A stretch of 64,000 bases of DNA. Origin: Actinomadura terrae. GTDB lineage: Bacteria > Actinomycetota > Actinomycetes > Streptosporangiales > Streptosporangiaceae. The notes beneath the pieces were generated by a model that searched no databases, was not told the DNA's origin, and worked only from the letters and a program-made list of their open reading frames with translations. Location of the stretch: NCBI RefSeq assembly GCF_022751215.1, contig NZ_JAICDG010000007.1, positions 315,643 to 379,642 of the forward strand, in the 5' to 3' direction. Positions 8,143 to 16,291 of this stretch are shown here, piece by piece (within the stretch, counting starts at the first letter, position 1; each line of letters opens with the position of its first letter). The translations under genes and the position numbers were made by a program.

Positions 8143-9350
8143 TCGGGTCCTCCCATCCGTGGGGGCGAAAGAGCGGGCTGGTCGGAGAAGGCCGGATGCA
8201 CCGGCAGTGAGTCGACCTGCCACTGGCGGGCGAGGCCGGCGAAGTGCGCCCGTTTGCGGGCGCTGATCGTGCGGGCGAACGACTCGACGCGTCCCCGCAG
8301 CGCCGGATCCAGGACGAACAGCACCCCCCAGGCGGGCCGCAGCCGCGCGCCGCGCAGCAGCTTGGCCTGGTGGGAGCCGCCCCCGTACTCGATGCGGCGG
8401 TAGCCGTGCTCGATCGCGTAGCGGATGAGCCGCGCGTAGGCGAGGGGGAAGTAGTCCTCACGCGGGGCCGCGCTGCCGAAGAACTTGGCGTACAGGGTGT
8501 CCGCACGGCGCAGCACGAGGGCGGCGCTGCGCGCGGGACGTCCGGGCTGGGCCACGGTGAGCAGGGTGCGGGGCAGCGCGCCCTCGGCGATGGCGCGGAC
8601 CATGTCCTCCGGGACGGGCGCGCGCGGGTCGAACCCGGCGCTGGTGGCGTGCAGCAGCGGCACCACGTCCCGGTGCTCGGCGGTCAGCCCCTTGTCCTCC
8701 CGCTCCGCCCAGTGCAGGTTGCGCAGGTCGGGGATGTTGCGGCCCTGCCGCAGGGACCGTCGCGACGAGCCGAGCGCGCGGTGGTAGCCGTCCATGTCGT
8801 CCCACTCGACGTCCAGGACGGCGTCGGCGCCGGCCAGCAGCCGGATCCCGCCTGCGTCGGTGAGCGCCCGGATGAAGGCGGCGTCGTCCTCGTCGAACAG
8901 GTAGTGCGCGAACAGCATGGACGCGCCGGTCCCGGCGGCGTGCTCCAGCAGCCGCCCGACCAGCCCCGCCATCTCGCCGGCGTCCGCTCCCGCCGCGGAA
9001 GAGGGGTCGCCGGTGAAGGCGCCGCCGCGGTACCCGTACGGGCTCACCGTCACCAGCACCGACGCGCGTCCGGTGGCGCGGCGCACCCCCTCGGTCAGTT
9101 CGGGCACGTCGGCGGTGAACGTCCGCTCCCGCTCCCCGCTGAGGATCTCGATCGGATCGTGGAAGTAGTGCGGCCGGTCGGCGCGCTCGACCGTCCAGGC
9201 GGGCACCGCCGCGCGGCCCGCCGGGCCGGTCAGCAGGCGGACGCGCCCGCCCCACCCCGCCGCGTCGTACCACGCGGGGCTCTGCAACGGGGACCGCGCG
9301 GCCGACAGCCGCGTCCACACCCGCCGCTCCGACGTCCGGGCCCCGCTCAC
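8139..9350 (-). CDS. FemAB/BioF2-like peptidyl N-acyltransferase
   Basis: 403 residues of the 'peptidogalycan biosynthesis/N-acyltransferase' type (duplicated GNAT fold). The N-terminal half has 'SPAWYDAAGWGGRV' and a 'SPYGYRGG' segment. The C-terminal half has SSRRSLRQGRN, 'YAKFFGSAAPREDYFPLAYARLIRYAIEHGYRRIEYGGGSHQAKLLRGARL', the recognisable GNAT-like acceptor region of this family (broken here only by loop residues). The start is GTG 9350, overlapping the upstream stop as GTGA. Family members transfer aminoacyl or acyl groups to amines, some from aminoacyl-tRNA. Lying directly before the gene for a class II synthetase-like enzyme, it is a natural candidate to receive the activated amino acid. 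That role is inferred. Confidence 0.8.
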   Translation of the reverse strand: MSGARTSERRVWTRLSAARSPLQSPAWYDAAGWGGRVRLLTGPAGRAAVPAWTVERADRPHYFHDPIEILSGERERTFTADVPELTEGVRRATGRASVLVTVSPYGYRGGAFTGDPSSAAGADAGEMAGLVGRLLEHAAGTGASMLFAHYLFDEDDAAFIRALTDAGGIRLLAGADAVLDVEWDDMDGYHRALGSSRRSLRQGRNIPDLRNLHWAEREDKGLTAEHRDVVPLLHATSAGFDPRAPVPEDMVRAIAEGALPRTLLTVAQPGRPARSAALVLRRADTLYAKFFGSAAPREDYFPLAYARLIRYAIEHGYRRIEYGGGSHQAKLLRGARLRPAWGVLFVLDPALRGRVESFARTISARKRAHFAGLARQWQVDSLPVHPAFSDQPALSPPRMGGPE

Positions 9351-10747
9351 GGGCCGGTCTTCCGCCCGGCGAGGAAACTCGTGCCTTGCAGGTCGGGCTC
9401 GCCTTCCAGCCCGAGCAGGTCGAGCAGCGTCGGGGTCACGTCGAGGATGGAGGCGTCCCGCGACTCGGCGGGCGCGAGGCGGCCGGGCGCGGCGAGGGCG
9501 TACATGCCGTCCCGGGAGTGGTTGGCCTCGTCGACGCCGGTGTCGTTGGCCTTGATCCAGCTCTGCCCGAACCCGACGCTGCCGATGCCGCGCCACTTCT
9601 CCTCGCCGAAGAACACCAGCAGGTCGGGCGGGATGCCGCGGACCCGCCGATACAGCTCCTGCGGGGTGCGCACCTCGTTGTGGACGACGCCCTCCGCGCC
9701 CAGGTCCACCACCGACAGCAGCGCCCGCACCTCGTCGGCCAGCGCCGGGACGTCCGAACGCGCCACCTGCCCCTGCGGCTCGCGGCCGGCGACGTTGAAG
9801 AAGATCCGCGAGTAGTAGCCGCCCTCGGCCCACACCCGCGTCCGCGTCCAGTCGACGAGGTCGGGGGTGAGCGGGGTCGGGCCGACCGGGTCCTCGCGCA
9901 GGACGAGCAGCCCGGCCTCGCGCAGGATCTCGTTGACGCACAGGCCGCCGTGCATGGCGGTCGCGCCGTGGTCGGACGCGATCAGCACCGCGCAGTCGGG
10001 ACCGACGGCCTCCAGCAGCGAGGCGACCTGCCCGTCCAGGAACCGGTAGTAGTCGGCGATGGCGTTCTGGTGCTCGGAACCCTCCTGGTGGGAGGGGTGG
10101 CGGGGGTCGTGGAAGTGCCAGAAGCAGTGGTGCATGCGGTCCGGCCCGATCTCGTGCACCATCGCCAGGTCCCACTCGCGGGTGGTGACGAGGTGGCGCA
10201 TGAGCGTGAACCGGCGCTCGGTCATCTCGTAGACGGTGCTCAGCACGTCCGTGAGCGCGGCCGACCGGAACTCCGGCACGTCGAACAGGTACTCCCCCAC
10301 CACCGAGCCGACCTCGTCGGCCAGCGACGCCGGATGCGTGAAGGGGGCGCCGGCGGAGACCGGACCCTCGAACCCGCTGACCAGCGCGCCCTCGATCGGC
10401 GGCGGCGGCGAGGTCTGCGGCACCCCGACCACGACGCTGGGACGTCCCGCCGCGGTGAGCCGGTCCCAGACGCGCGGGGCCCGCACCATCGTCGCGTTGG
10501 CCTGCACCAGATCGCCGTAGGCGAAGCTGCGCCGGTTGCGGAAACCGTAGACGCCCAGCTCGCCGGGGTCGCGCCCGGTGAGCATGCTGGTCCAGGCGGG
10601 GACGGTGATGGGCGGCAGGGTGCTGACCAGGACGCCGCCGACACCGCGCGCGGCCACCCCGGCCACCGTCGGCATCAGCTCGTCCGCCGGTGGGCGCAGC
10701 ACGTCCGGCACCATGCAGTCCAGCCCGACGACCAGGACGCGACTCAT
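9347..10747 (-). CDS. Alkaline-phosphatase-superfamily phosphodiesterase-like protein (short)
   Basis: 466 residues of the type I phosphodiesterase/nucleotide pyrophosphatase branch. The first metal site is in VLVVGLDCMVPD, the nucleophile region is LPPITVPAWTSMLTG (Thr), and the second metal site is LIASDHGATAMHG. A GIPPDLLVFF and SWIKANDTGVDEANHSRDGMYAL segment supplies the remaining His ligand. No signal peptide, so it acts in the cytoplasm, unlike secreted phosphatases. Start ATG 10747 overlaps the methyltransferase stop (ATGA), and its own end overlaps the next gene (GTGA). It probably cuts or transfers a phosphoryl-linked intermediate. A second, longer paralogue is encoded at 11832-13829. 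Confidence 0.85.
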   Translation of the reverse strand: MSRVLVVGLDCMVPDVLRPPADELMPTVAGVAARGVGGVLVSTLPPITVPAWTSMLTGRDPGELGVYGFRNRRSFAYGDLVQANATMVRAPRVWDRLTAAGRPSVVVGVPQTSPPPPIEGALVSGFEGPVSAGAPFTHPASLADEVGSVVGEYLFDVPEFRSAALTDVLSTVYEMTERRFTLMRHLVTTREWDLAMVHEIGPDRMHHCFWHFHDPRHPSHQEGSEHQNAIADYYRFLDGQVASLLEAVGPDCAVLIASDHGATAMHGGLCVNEILREAGLLVLREDPVGPTPLTPDLVDWTRTRVWAEGGYYSRIFFNVAGREPQGQVARSDVPALADEVRALLSVVDLGAEGVVHNEVRTPQELYRRVRGIPPDLLVFFGEEKWRGIGSVGFGQSWIKANDTGVDEANHSRDGMYALAAPGRLAPAESRDASILDVTPTLLDLLGLEGEPDLQGTSFLAGRKTGP

Positions 10748-11835
10748 TGCGCGACTCCGCCGTGGACCTTGAACTTGCCCGCGATGTCGGCCAGCGTCGT
10801 CTCGGCCGTGTCCGCCACCTCGTTCAGCGGGCGCTCGGCGATCAGGTGGCTGTGGCTGCCGCGGTGGAACTCCTTGTAGATGGTGAACCCGGCCTCGCTC
10901 ACCAGGTCCTTGAGCGTGCTCCACGGCAGGATGTAGGCCTTGTCCTTCAGCAGCGAGAAGTAGAAGTCGTGCATGGCCTGGTCGGCGAAGCCGCTGTAGC
11001 TGAAGCAGTGGCCCAGCGCGAACACGCCGCCGGGGCGCAGCGCCCGCCAGATCTCCCGGAGCCGGGCGGGCTTGTCCTCGATGAAGTGGAAGGCGCCGTT
11101 GAACAGGACGCCGTCGAACGACCCGGGCATCAGCGGCGGCAGTCCGGTGTTGAGGTCGCGTTCGATGAACGACACCTGCGCGCCCGGGTACAGGTTGGTG
11201 CGGGCGATCTCCAGGAAGTCGGTGGACTTGTCCACGCCGAGCACCGTGCACGCCGACTCGCTGAACTCGGCCAGCCGGACGGCGCCGAAGCCGGGCCCGC
11301 AGGCCAGGTCGAGGAAGCGGTTGCCGCGGGCGGTCATCTCCCGGACGGCCAGCATCCGGCCGAAGTCGTACAGCGGGTTCTGGAGGTTGGTGCGCCAGGC
11401 CGTCTCGTACTCGCCGTTGAACTTGATGGCCGCGTCGGGGGTGCGCAGGAACGACAGGTCGTCGCCCAGCATCGCCTTGTTCCCGTTGCGGATCAGCTCG
11501 GCGTGGCCCTCCCCGTACCAGAAGTCGAGCTTGTCGTACTTGGGGGCGTAGCGTTCCGGGGCCGAGGCGGTCTGCTGCCGCTTGGCGCGGAACACCGGGA
11601 CGCCGCCGTGCTGGCGCTGCTCGACGGCGCCGGTCGCCACGAGCACCTTCAGCAGGTGGAGGACCTGGTCGGCGCGCTCGGGGCGGAACCCCATCGTGCG
11701 GACGATGTCGTCCACCGCGCGGAAGTGGGTCAGCGCCGTCATCAGCCCCGAGGTCTGCGCCACCTCTCGCACGGCGTTGTTGAAGATGTCCGCGGACTCG
11801 ATCGCCGCGGTGAACAGGGTCTCCTCGGACTTCAT
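10744..11835 (-). CDS. SAM-dependent methyltransferase with N-terminal winged-helix dimerisation-like domain
   Basis: 363 residues. Residues 1-100 are helical and resemble the winged-helix dimerisation domain of small-molecule O-methyltransferases. Residues about 165-290 are the SAM domain with FLDLACGPGFGAVRLAEF (motif I), VLGVDKS, and LREIWRALRPGGVFALGHC. A 'FDGVLFNGAFHFIEDK' segment fits the post-motif strand. Both ends overlap the neighbouring phosphatase-like genes by 4 bp (ATGA at 11832-11835 and at 10744-10747), so the three are made together. Substrate unknown; O-, N- and C-methylation are all possible. Confidence 0.87.
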   Translation of the reverse strand: MKSEETLFTAAIESADIFNNAVREVAQTSGLMTALTHFRAVDDIVRTMGFRPERADQVLHLLKVLVATGAVEQRQHGGVPVFRAKRQQTASAPERYAPKYDKLDFWYGEGHAELIRNGNKAMLGDDLSFLRTPDAAIKFNGEYETAWRTNLQNPLYDFGRMLAVREMTARGNRFLDLACGPGFGAVRLAEFSESACTVLGVDKSTDFLEIARTNLYPGAQVSFIERDLNTGLPPLMPGSFDGVLFNGAFHFIEDKPARLREIWRALRPGGVFALGHCFSYSGFADQAMHDFYFSLLKDKAYILPWSTLKDLVSEAGFTIYKEFHRGSHSHLIAERPLNEVADTAETTLADIAGKFKVHGGVAQ

Positions 11836-13829
11836 GATGTGCCTGCCTCGTGTTCGACGCCAAGGGCGGAGAAGTTCAGCGGCCGGCCGTCACACCGTCG
11901 CGGTGGACGCACCCCCATCAACTCGGCGAAGGTGGGAGCGAGATCCACCATCGAGACCGGGTGGCGGGCCACGGCGCCGCCGGTCAACGACGGGTGGCGG
12001 ATCAGGGCCAGGGTCATCGCCGACGGCGAGGCCGGGTGGAACGACCCGTGGCCGCTGGTCAGTTCGCTTCCGGGGACGGTCAACTCGAACAGCCCGCCCC
12101 CGTGCTCGTGATCAGGCCCGTGCTCGTGACCGGGCTCGTGCTCGTGATCAGGCTCGTGCTCGTCCGTGCGGATTCTGGTGGCGGGCTCGTAGCCCTTGTC
12201 CATGGTGAAGAACAGGTCGGGGGCGGTCTCCCCGGCCTGCCCGAAGGCGCGCATCTCGGTCTCACCGAGGACGGCGGTGACGACCGGCCGTCCGGTCCGC
12301 GGGTCGGTGAGCCCGCGCAGCGCCGAGGTCAGCTCGACGCGCAGCGCGGCGGCCTCCTCGGCGGGGACGCTCCCGCCGGGCCAGCGTCCCGCGGTGTTGA
12401 GGAAGATCATGCCGGGGAACAGGCCGTAGGCGCGGGTGCGCGTCCAGTCGATCTCCCCGTCCGGCGCGGTGGTCAGCCAGCCCCGCTCCCGCAGGAAGTC
12501 GTTGAGGAAGAACAGGGTGTGGACGGTGTCGTGGCCATGGTCGCTGACCAGCGCGAACGCGTCCCGTTGCGGGGTCGCGGCGACGGCCGTCCCGATGAGC
12601 CGGTCGAGCAGCCGGTAGGTCTCCCGCAGGAAGTCGAGGTGCTGGTCGCGGTCGCGCTCGTGGAAGGGGTGCTCGGGGTCGAGGGACGCGCCCGCGATGT
12701 GGTGGGCGTACTCGACGACGTGCCAGTGGACGAAGAACCCGCGCGCGGGACGCCGCCCCGCGAGATGGGTGATGACGCTCTCCAGCCAGGCGGTGTGCCG
12801 GTCGTAGATCTCCAGCTGCGTGTCGAGGTCGATCAGGCCGTTCATGAAGTCGAACGTGCCGGTCCATTCGGCGACCGGCCCGGCGGCCGTGACGAGCTCC
12901 TCGCCGATGTGCTCCGGGCGGGCGAAGCCGGTGGTGCGGTGCCCCTCGCCCCGGTAGAGCCGCAGCACGCGCTCCCGCGGGTCGAGTTCGAGCAGCTTGA
13001 AGCGGTAGGCGTGGGGGCCCCGGGCCGACTCGCCGTGCACCCAGTCCGACCACTGCCCGGGGGCGAGGTCGGCGACGGCGTCGCGCGCGTCCTTGGTCGG
13101 GCTGATGATCAGCCGGGGGCCGTCGGGGCCGCCGAGCGCGAGCGCGTGCAGCAGCAGCCGGGACCGCTGCCCCGCCGGGGACAGCGTGAGCACCGTCTCG
13201 AAGGCGGGTTCGGCGCCGTCGGGGAGGCCCGTCCAGTTGAGCGGGTCGCGCGGGGTGGCGGGCGTCCAGCCGGACGTGCCCGGGTCGTCGATGCGCCAGT
13301 GGTCCTCGTAGCCGCGCGGCACCGAGCAGCAGCCGTCGGCCGCGGCCTCGGGCGGCTGCACGCCGCTGTAGTAGCACGTCGAGGAGAGGTCTTCGAAGAC
13401 GCAGGTGATGTCGGCGTAGCCGCCCGCGCCGTCGACCTGGACGACGCTGTCGAGGCCGTCCTTCGGGGGCCAGCTCCCGGGGTACTTGACGACGGTCGCG
13501 GGCAGGCCCTCGTCGGCCAGCACCTCCCATAGGTACTCGGCGTTCGACAGCGTCCGGGAGAACCCGTTGCGGATGCGGTCGGGGGCCTCGCCGGGGGTGG
13601 GGAGCAGCAGGTTGCTGATCCCGAGGGTGGCGGGGTGCGCGCCGGACGCGATGGTCAGCCATCCGGGGGCGGTCACCGCGGGGAGGGTCGGGATGACGTC
13701 GAGCCGGGCGGCCTCGGCCATCAGCTTGGCGCAGTTGGGCATGATGCCCTCGCCCACGAACCGGCGCAGGGCCGCCGGGGGCAGTCCGTCGATGCCGAGC
13801 AGGAAGAGGTTCCCCACGTTCGTCCTCAC
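11832..13829 (-). CDS. Alkaline-phosphatase-superfamily protein (long) with His-rich repeats
   Basis: 665 residues, of the type I phosphodiesterase superfamily. Metal/nucleophile motifs: NLFLLGIDGLPP at the N-terminus, IPTLPAVTAPGWLTIASG (Thr nucleophile), a FVHWHVVEYAHH segment, ALVSDHGHDTVH, and a late GHGSFHP. It is about 200 residues longer than its paralogue, with inserts between residues 100 and 330. A low-complexity stretch near residues 557-575 repeats a six-residue unit (DHEHEP, GHEHEP, DHEHGP), encoded by 18-bp tandem repeats, and may bind metal. Start GTG 13829; GTG 13817 has a better GAGG spacing and is an equal candidate. The last bases overlap the methyltransferase start. No signal peptide. 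Confidence 0.84.
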   Translation of the reverse strand: MRTNVGNLFLLGIDGLPPAALRRFVGEGIMPNCAKLMAEAARLDVIPTLPAVTAPGWLTIASGAHPATLGISNLLLPTPGEAPDRIRNGFSRTLSNAEYLWEVLADEGLPATVVKYPGSWPPKDGLDSVVQVDGAGGYADITCVFEDLSSTCYYSGVQPPEAAADGCCSVPRGYEDHWRIDDPGTSGWTPATPRDPLNWTGLPDGAEPAFETVLTLSPAGQRSRLLLHALALGGPDGPRLIISPTKDARDAVADLAPGQWSDWVHGESARGPHAYRFKLLELDPRERVLRLYRGEGHRTTGFARPEHIGEELVTAAGPVAEWTGTFDFMNGLIDLDTQLEIYDRHTAWLESVITHLAGRRPARGFFVHWHVVEYAHHIAGASLDPEHPFHERDRDQHLDFLRETYRLLDRLIGTAVAATPQRDAFALVSDHGHDTVHTLFFLNDFLRERGWLTTAPDGEIDWTRTRAYGLFPGMIFLNTAGRWPGGSVPAEEAAALRVELTSALRGLTDPRTGRPVVTAVLGETEMRAFGQAGETAPDLFFTMDKGYEPATRIRTDEHEPDHEHEPGHEHGPDHEHGGGLFELTVPGSELTSGHGSFHPASPSAMTLALIRHPSLTGGAVARHPVSMVDLAPTFAELMGVRPPRRCDGRPLNFSALGVEHEAGTS
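12102..12163 (+). repeat. 18-bp tandem repeats coding His/Asp/Glu/Pro hexapeptides
   Basis: Units begin at 12102, 12120 and 12138, with a partial fourth at 12156. Each starts GTGCTCGTGA on the plus strand. They lie inside the minus-strand phosphodiesterase-like gene at 11832-13829 and translate there to three His-Glu-His containing hexapeptides. Period 18 keeps the frame. Confidence 0.85.
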
Positions 13830-13842
13830 GAGTCGGAAGCGT

Positions 13843-14484
13843 TCACGAGTCGTCTCCGTTGCGGCGCAGCGCGCCGGAGTAGGTCGCGCACAGCCAGGCC
13901 ATGCTCTGGCGGAAGGTCAGGTCGTTGGTGTCGTGGTCGAACACCGTGCGGGTGAAGCCGACCTGCTCGACCAGCCGGTGCACCTCGGACGCGCCGTCGG
14001 GCGGGAAGATCCGCACGGGGTCGCCGACCGCGATGTGCTGCATCGGCACGGCCGCGCCCTCGCCGAGGACGGTGCCGACGTGCACGATCGCGCCGATCGC
14101 CACGAGGACGCCGTCGGCCAGCACCGAGCCGTTGAAGACGCTGGCGTGCGTGGCGATCAGGCATTCCGAGCCGATCACGGCGCCGCTGACATGGGTGGAC
14201 GGGCCGAGCAGCGTGTGCGATCCGATCGTGGTGGGGTGCCGTCCGGCGCCGCGCACCACCGCGTTCTCCATGACGATCGAGTTCGGTCCGATGGTCACCG
14301 GCGCGGATTCGGCGGTGACGACCGCGCCGTCCATGACGACCGCCCCGGGCGCCACCTCGACCCCGCCGGTGAGCACCGCGGTCGGGGCGATCCAGGCTTC
14401 GGAGCTGATCTTGGGAGAGCGCCCTCGGATGGATCTCGTCCGAGAATCCGTCCCGTCCACGTTTCCTTTTGCGGACACGCTCAC
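13843..14484 (-). CDS. Left-handed beta-helix (hexapeptide-repeat) protein, gamma-carbonic-anhydrase/acyltransferase-like
   Basis: About 213 residues. The middle 130 residues carry imperfect hexapeptide repeats (for example ISSEAWIAPTAVLTGGVEV, VVMDGAVV, TIGPNSIVMENAVV, ATHASVFNGSVL, VAIGAIVHVGTVLG) that fold as a left-handed beta helix. Several His lie on the turns (GSHTLLG, ATHASVF, VHVGTV), as in gamma-carbonic anhydrase-like metal sites. The C-terminal 50 residues are helical. GTG 14484 was chosen because GGGGGAG lies just before it (GTG 14478 is also possible); an open frame extends to TTG 14577 but runs through the repeat operator. First gene of the nine-gene operon, 13 bp before the next. 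Could be an acetyltransferase or a scaffold. Confidence 0.75.
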   Translation of the reverse strand: MSVSAKGNVDGTDSRTRSIRGRSPKISSEAWIAPTAVLTGGVEVAPGAVVMDGAVVTAESAPVTIGPNSIVMENAVVRGAGRHPTTIGSHTLLGPSTHVSGAVIGSECLIATHASVFNGSVLADGVLVAIGAIVHVGTVLGEGAAVPMQHIAVGDPVRIFPPDGASEVHRLVEQVGFTRTVFDHDTNDLTFRQSMAWLCATYSGALRRNGDDS

Positions 14485-14562
14485 CGACTCCCCCCGGTCC
14501 TGCAATCCCCGGTCGTCATAGAAACATCCCCTGGACTTCACCAACAACTGACGAGCAGGCAT

Positions 14563-14598
14563 TTCAACGTTTTTCAACCTTCTTCAACGTTTTTCAAC
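14563..14598 (-). promoter_or_regulatory. Four 10-bp-phased TTCAAC (GTTGAA) direct repeats, probable operator
   Basis: TTCAAC occurs at 14563, 14573, 14583 and 14593, exactly one helical turn apart; read on the minus strand they are GTTGAA. The 16-bp unit TTCAACGTTTTTCAAC is repeated exactly at 14563 and 14583. They sit about 80-115 bp before the likely start (14484) of the operon, between it and the LuxR gene. Such phased half-sites suit a regulator that binds as a multimer on one face of DNA. A weak TTGGTG-N18-TATGAC promoter lies downstream on the minus strand. Confidence 0.6.
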
Positions 14599-14678
14599 GC
14601 AGCGCGCGCAGGCCAAAGATCATCAGCGTGTGACGTGCACGGACGGCGGCTCCGCCGCCGCCAACGGGTCTCGCGGCC

Positions 14679-15470
14679 CTAGCGCGGCGCGAAGGGCTCG
14701 TCGTCCGGCGGGACGACCAGTTCGGCGCGGTTCCGCATTTCGAGCTTGGCCAGAATGCGCCGCACATGGGACCTGATCGTCACTTCCGTGACGGTCAGAA
14801 CCCGCGCGACCTCCTTGGTCGAATGGCCGCGCACCAGCAGTTCGTACACCTGGCGCTCGCGCATGCTCAACCGGTCGAGCCGGCGCGGGACGCCGGCGGC
14901 CGGACGGGCGGCGCACGCCCGCGCGAGGCCCAGGAACATCTGTCCGGCCACGCACGGCGACACCGTGACGCCGCCCGCCTCGACGCAGCGCAGGTCGGCT
15001 TCGATGGTGTTCAGCCCCTCGCGCAGGCACAGCACGCCGCGGAGCTGGAGGCGGCTGGCCTCCACCAGCGGCAGGTCGCCGCCGCAGTCGAGCATGAGGA
15101 CGACCCTCGGCCACCCCGGCGAGGGGGGCGGCGAGGCGGGGCCGGCCTGCTCGGCGGGGGCGACGGCCTCCGCCGGGCCGGCGGCGGGACGGCCGAGCAG
15201 CAGCCGCCGGGCCAGCGCGAGCCCCGCCGCTCCCGAGGACGCGGCGACCACCACCACCCGGCCCGACGTGGTGGCCTCGGCCGCGCTCAGCCGCCGGTCC
15301 CCGAGGGACGTGGCCACCACGTCGATGCCGGGCGTCTTCTCCAGGACCGCGGTCAGGCCGAGGAGCGACAGCGGATTGTCGGTGTGCAGCTCCACTGCGA
15401 TGCGCCCGTCCGCTCCGGTATCCCACATGGGCGAGCGAGGGTCGCCACGTCCGTCAGATCGCACGGCCAC
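14679..15470 (-). CDS. LuxR/NarL-type transcriptional regulator
   Basis: 263 residues. The C-terminal HTH is clear: LDRLSMRERQVYELLVRGHSTKEVARVLTVTEVTIRSHVRRILAKLEMRNRAEL fits the GerE/LuxR helix-turn-helix with its scaffold and recognition helices. The N-terminal receiver-like region (IAVELHTDNPLSLLGLTAVL ... VVLMLDCGG) lacks an evident phospho-acceptor Asp pocket and has an Ala/Pro-rich insert around residues 90-115, so it may be an atypical receiver. The start is GTG 15470, with a purine-rich GGAAGGGAGAG upstream formed by three CTTCCG repeats at about 15476-15495. It directly precedes the nine-gene operon and is the best candidate local regulator. Confidence 0.85.
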   Translation of the reverse strand: MAVRSDGRGDPRSPMWDTGADGRIAVELHTDNPLSLLGLTAVLEKTPGIDVVATSLGDRRLSAAEATTSGRVVVVAASSGAAGLALARRLLLGRPAAGPAEAVAPAEQAGPASPPPSPGWPRVVLMLDCGGDLPLVEASRLQLRGVLCLREGLNTIEADLRCVEAGGVTVSPCVAGQMFLGLARACAARPAAGVPRRLDRLSMRERQVYELLVRGHSTKEVARVLTVTEVTIRSHVRRILAKLEMRNRAELVVPPDDEPFAPR

Positions 15471-15559
15471 TCTCCCTTCCGCTTCCGCTTCCGCTCTTCG
15501 CGGTTTCGCGGGCCGTCCCCCCGGCTGCGGGGACGTGCGGGAACCGGCCCCGCCGGGAA

Positions 15560-16291
15560 TCAGCCCTGCGCCAGAAGAATCACGGCGGTGACCGAAGGCC
15601 CCACCACGATCGCCGGCAGCAGATTGGCCACCGGGATCTCTTTCAGCTCCAGCATCCGCACACCCACACCGAGCACGAGGACCCCGCCGATGGCCGACAT
15701 GCAGCTCACCACCACGGGATCGATTCCGCTTCCGACCAGTTTCGCGAGAATTGTCAGCCCGCCCTGGTAGGCCCCCATGGGAAGCAGCGAGAAACCGACA
15801 CCCCAGCCGAGGCCGGACGCCAGGGCCAGCGCGGCGAACCCGTCCATGAGGGATTTCACGGCCAGGATCTGGAAGTTTCCCGTGAGGCCGTCCTCAAAGG
15901 CGCCGAGAACGGCCATCGGACCAATGCAGAACAGCAGCGTCGCCGCCAGGAAACCGGTGAGGAACGTCCCTTCCCCGGCGCTGGAGAAACGGCGCTCGAA
16001 GAACACTCCGAGCCGTTTGAGCTGCCATTCGATATCGACGAATCCGCCCACCATCCCGCCCACCACGAGCGAGCCGAGCACGATCAGCGACGCCAGGTCG
16101 CCAATCTCCTTGGCGAACCCGCCGGTCAGCGCCTGGGTCGCCTGCTGGACGCCCAGGATGATGATGAACAGGCCGATCGCGCCGAGCACGAGCTCGCGCA
16201 GCTTCTTGGAGACGCGGTCGCCGAGTACGACGCCGGCCGCCGTGCCGACCGCGATGGACACGACGTCGAGCACCGTTCCCAGCCCCGTCAC
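15560..16291 (-). CDS. DUF554 (YdfK-like) membrane protein
   Basis: 243 residues with about six or seven hydrophobic segments, starting TGLGTVLDVVSIAVGTAAG and containing the typical DUF554 elements GDRVSKKLRE, IGLFIIILGVQQA and FLTGFLAATLLFCIGPMAVLGA. This family of small integral membrane proteins has no firmly established function. The start is GTG 16291, overlapping the aminotransferase stop as GTGA, so the two are translated together. LuxR gene follows after about 90 bp. It might move a small metabolite linked to the aminotransferase. Confidence 0.85.
   Translation of the reverse strand: MTGLGTVLDVVSIAVGTAAGVVLGDRVSKKLRELVLGAIGLFIIILGVQQATQALTGGFAKEIGDLASLIVLGSLVVGGMVGGFVDIEWQLKRLGVFFERRFSSAGEGTFLTGFLAATLLFCIGPMAVLGAFEDGLTGNFQILAVKSLMDGFAALALASGLGWGVGFSLLPMGAYQGGLTILAKLVGSGIDPVVVSCMSAIGGVLVLGVGVRMLELKEIPVANLLPAIVVGPSVTAVILLAQG

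Noticed and set aside
4016..8403. Long plus-strand frames opposite the operon (for example 590 and 969 codons)
   Set aside because: They are antisense shadows produced by high third-position GC in the minus-strand genes. The products are low-complexity, rich in Arg, Gly and Val, with no family match, while the minus-strand frames carry clear motifs.
14563..14598. CRISPR-like array
   Set aside because: The repeats are 6 bp units with 4-bp spacers, without cas genes or unique spacers; they suit an operator.
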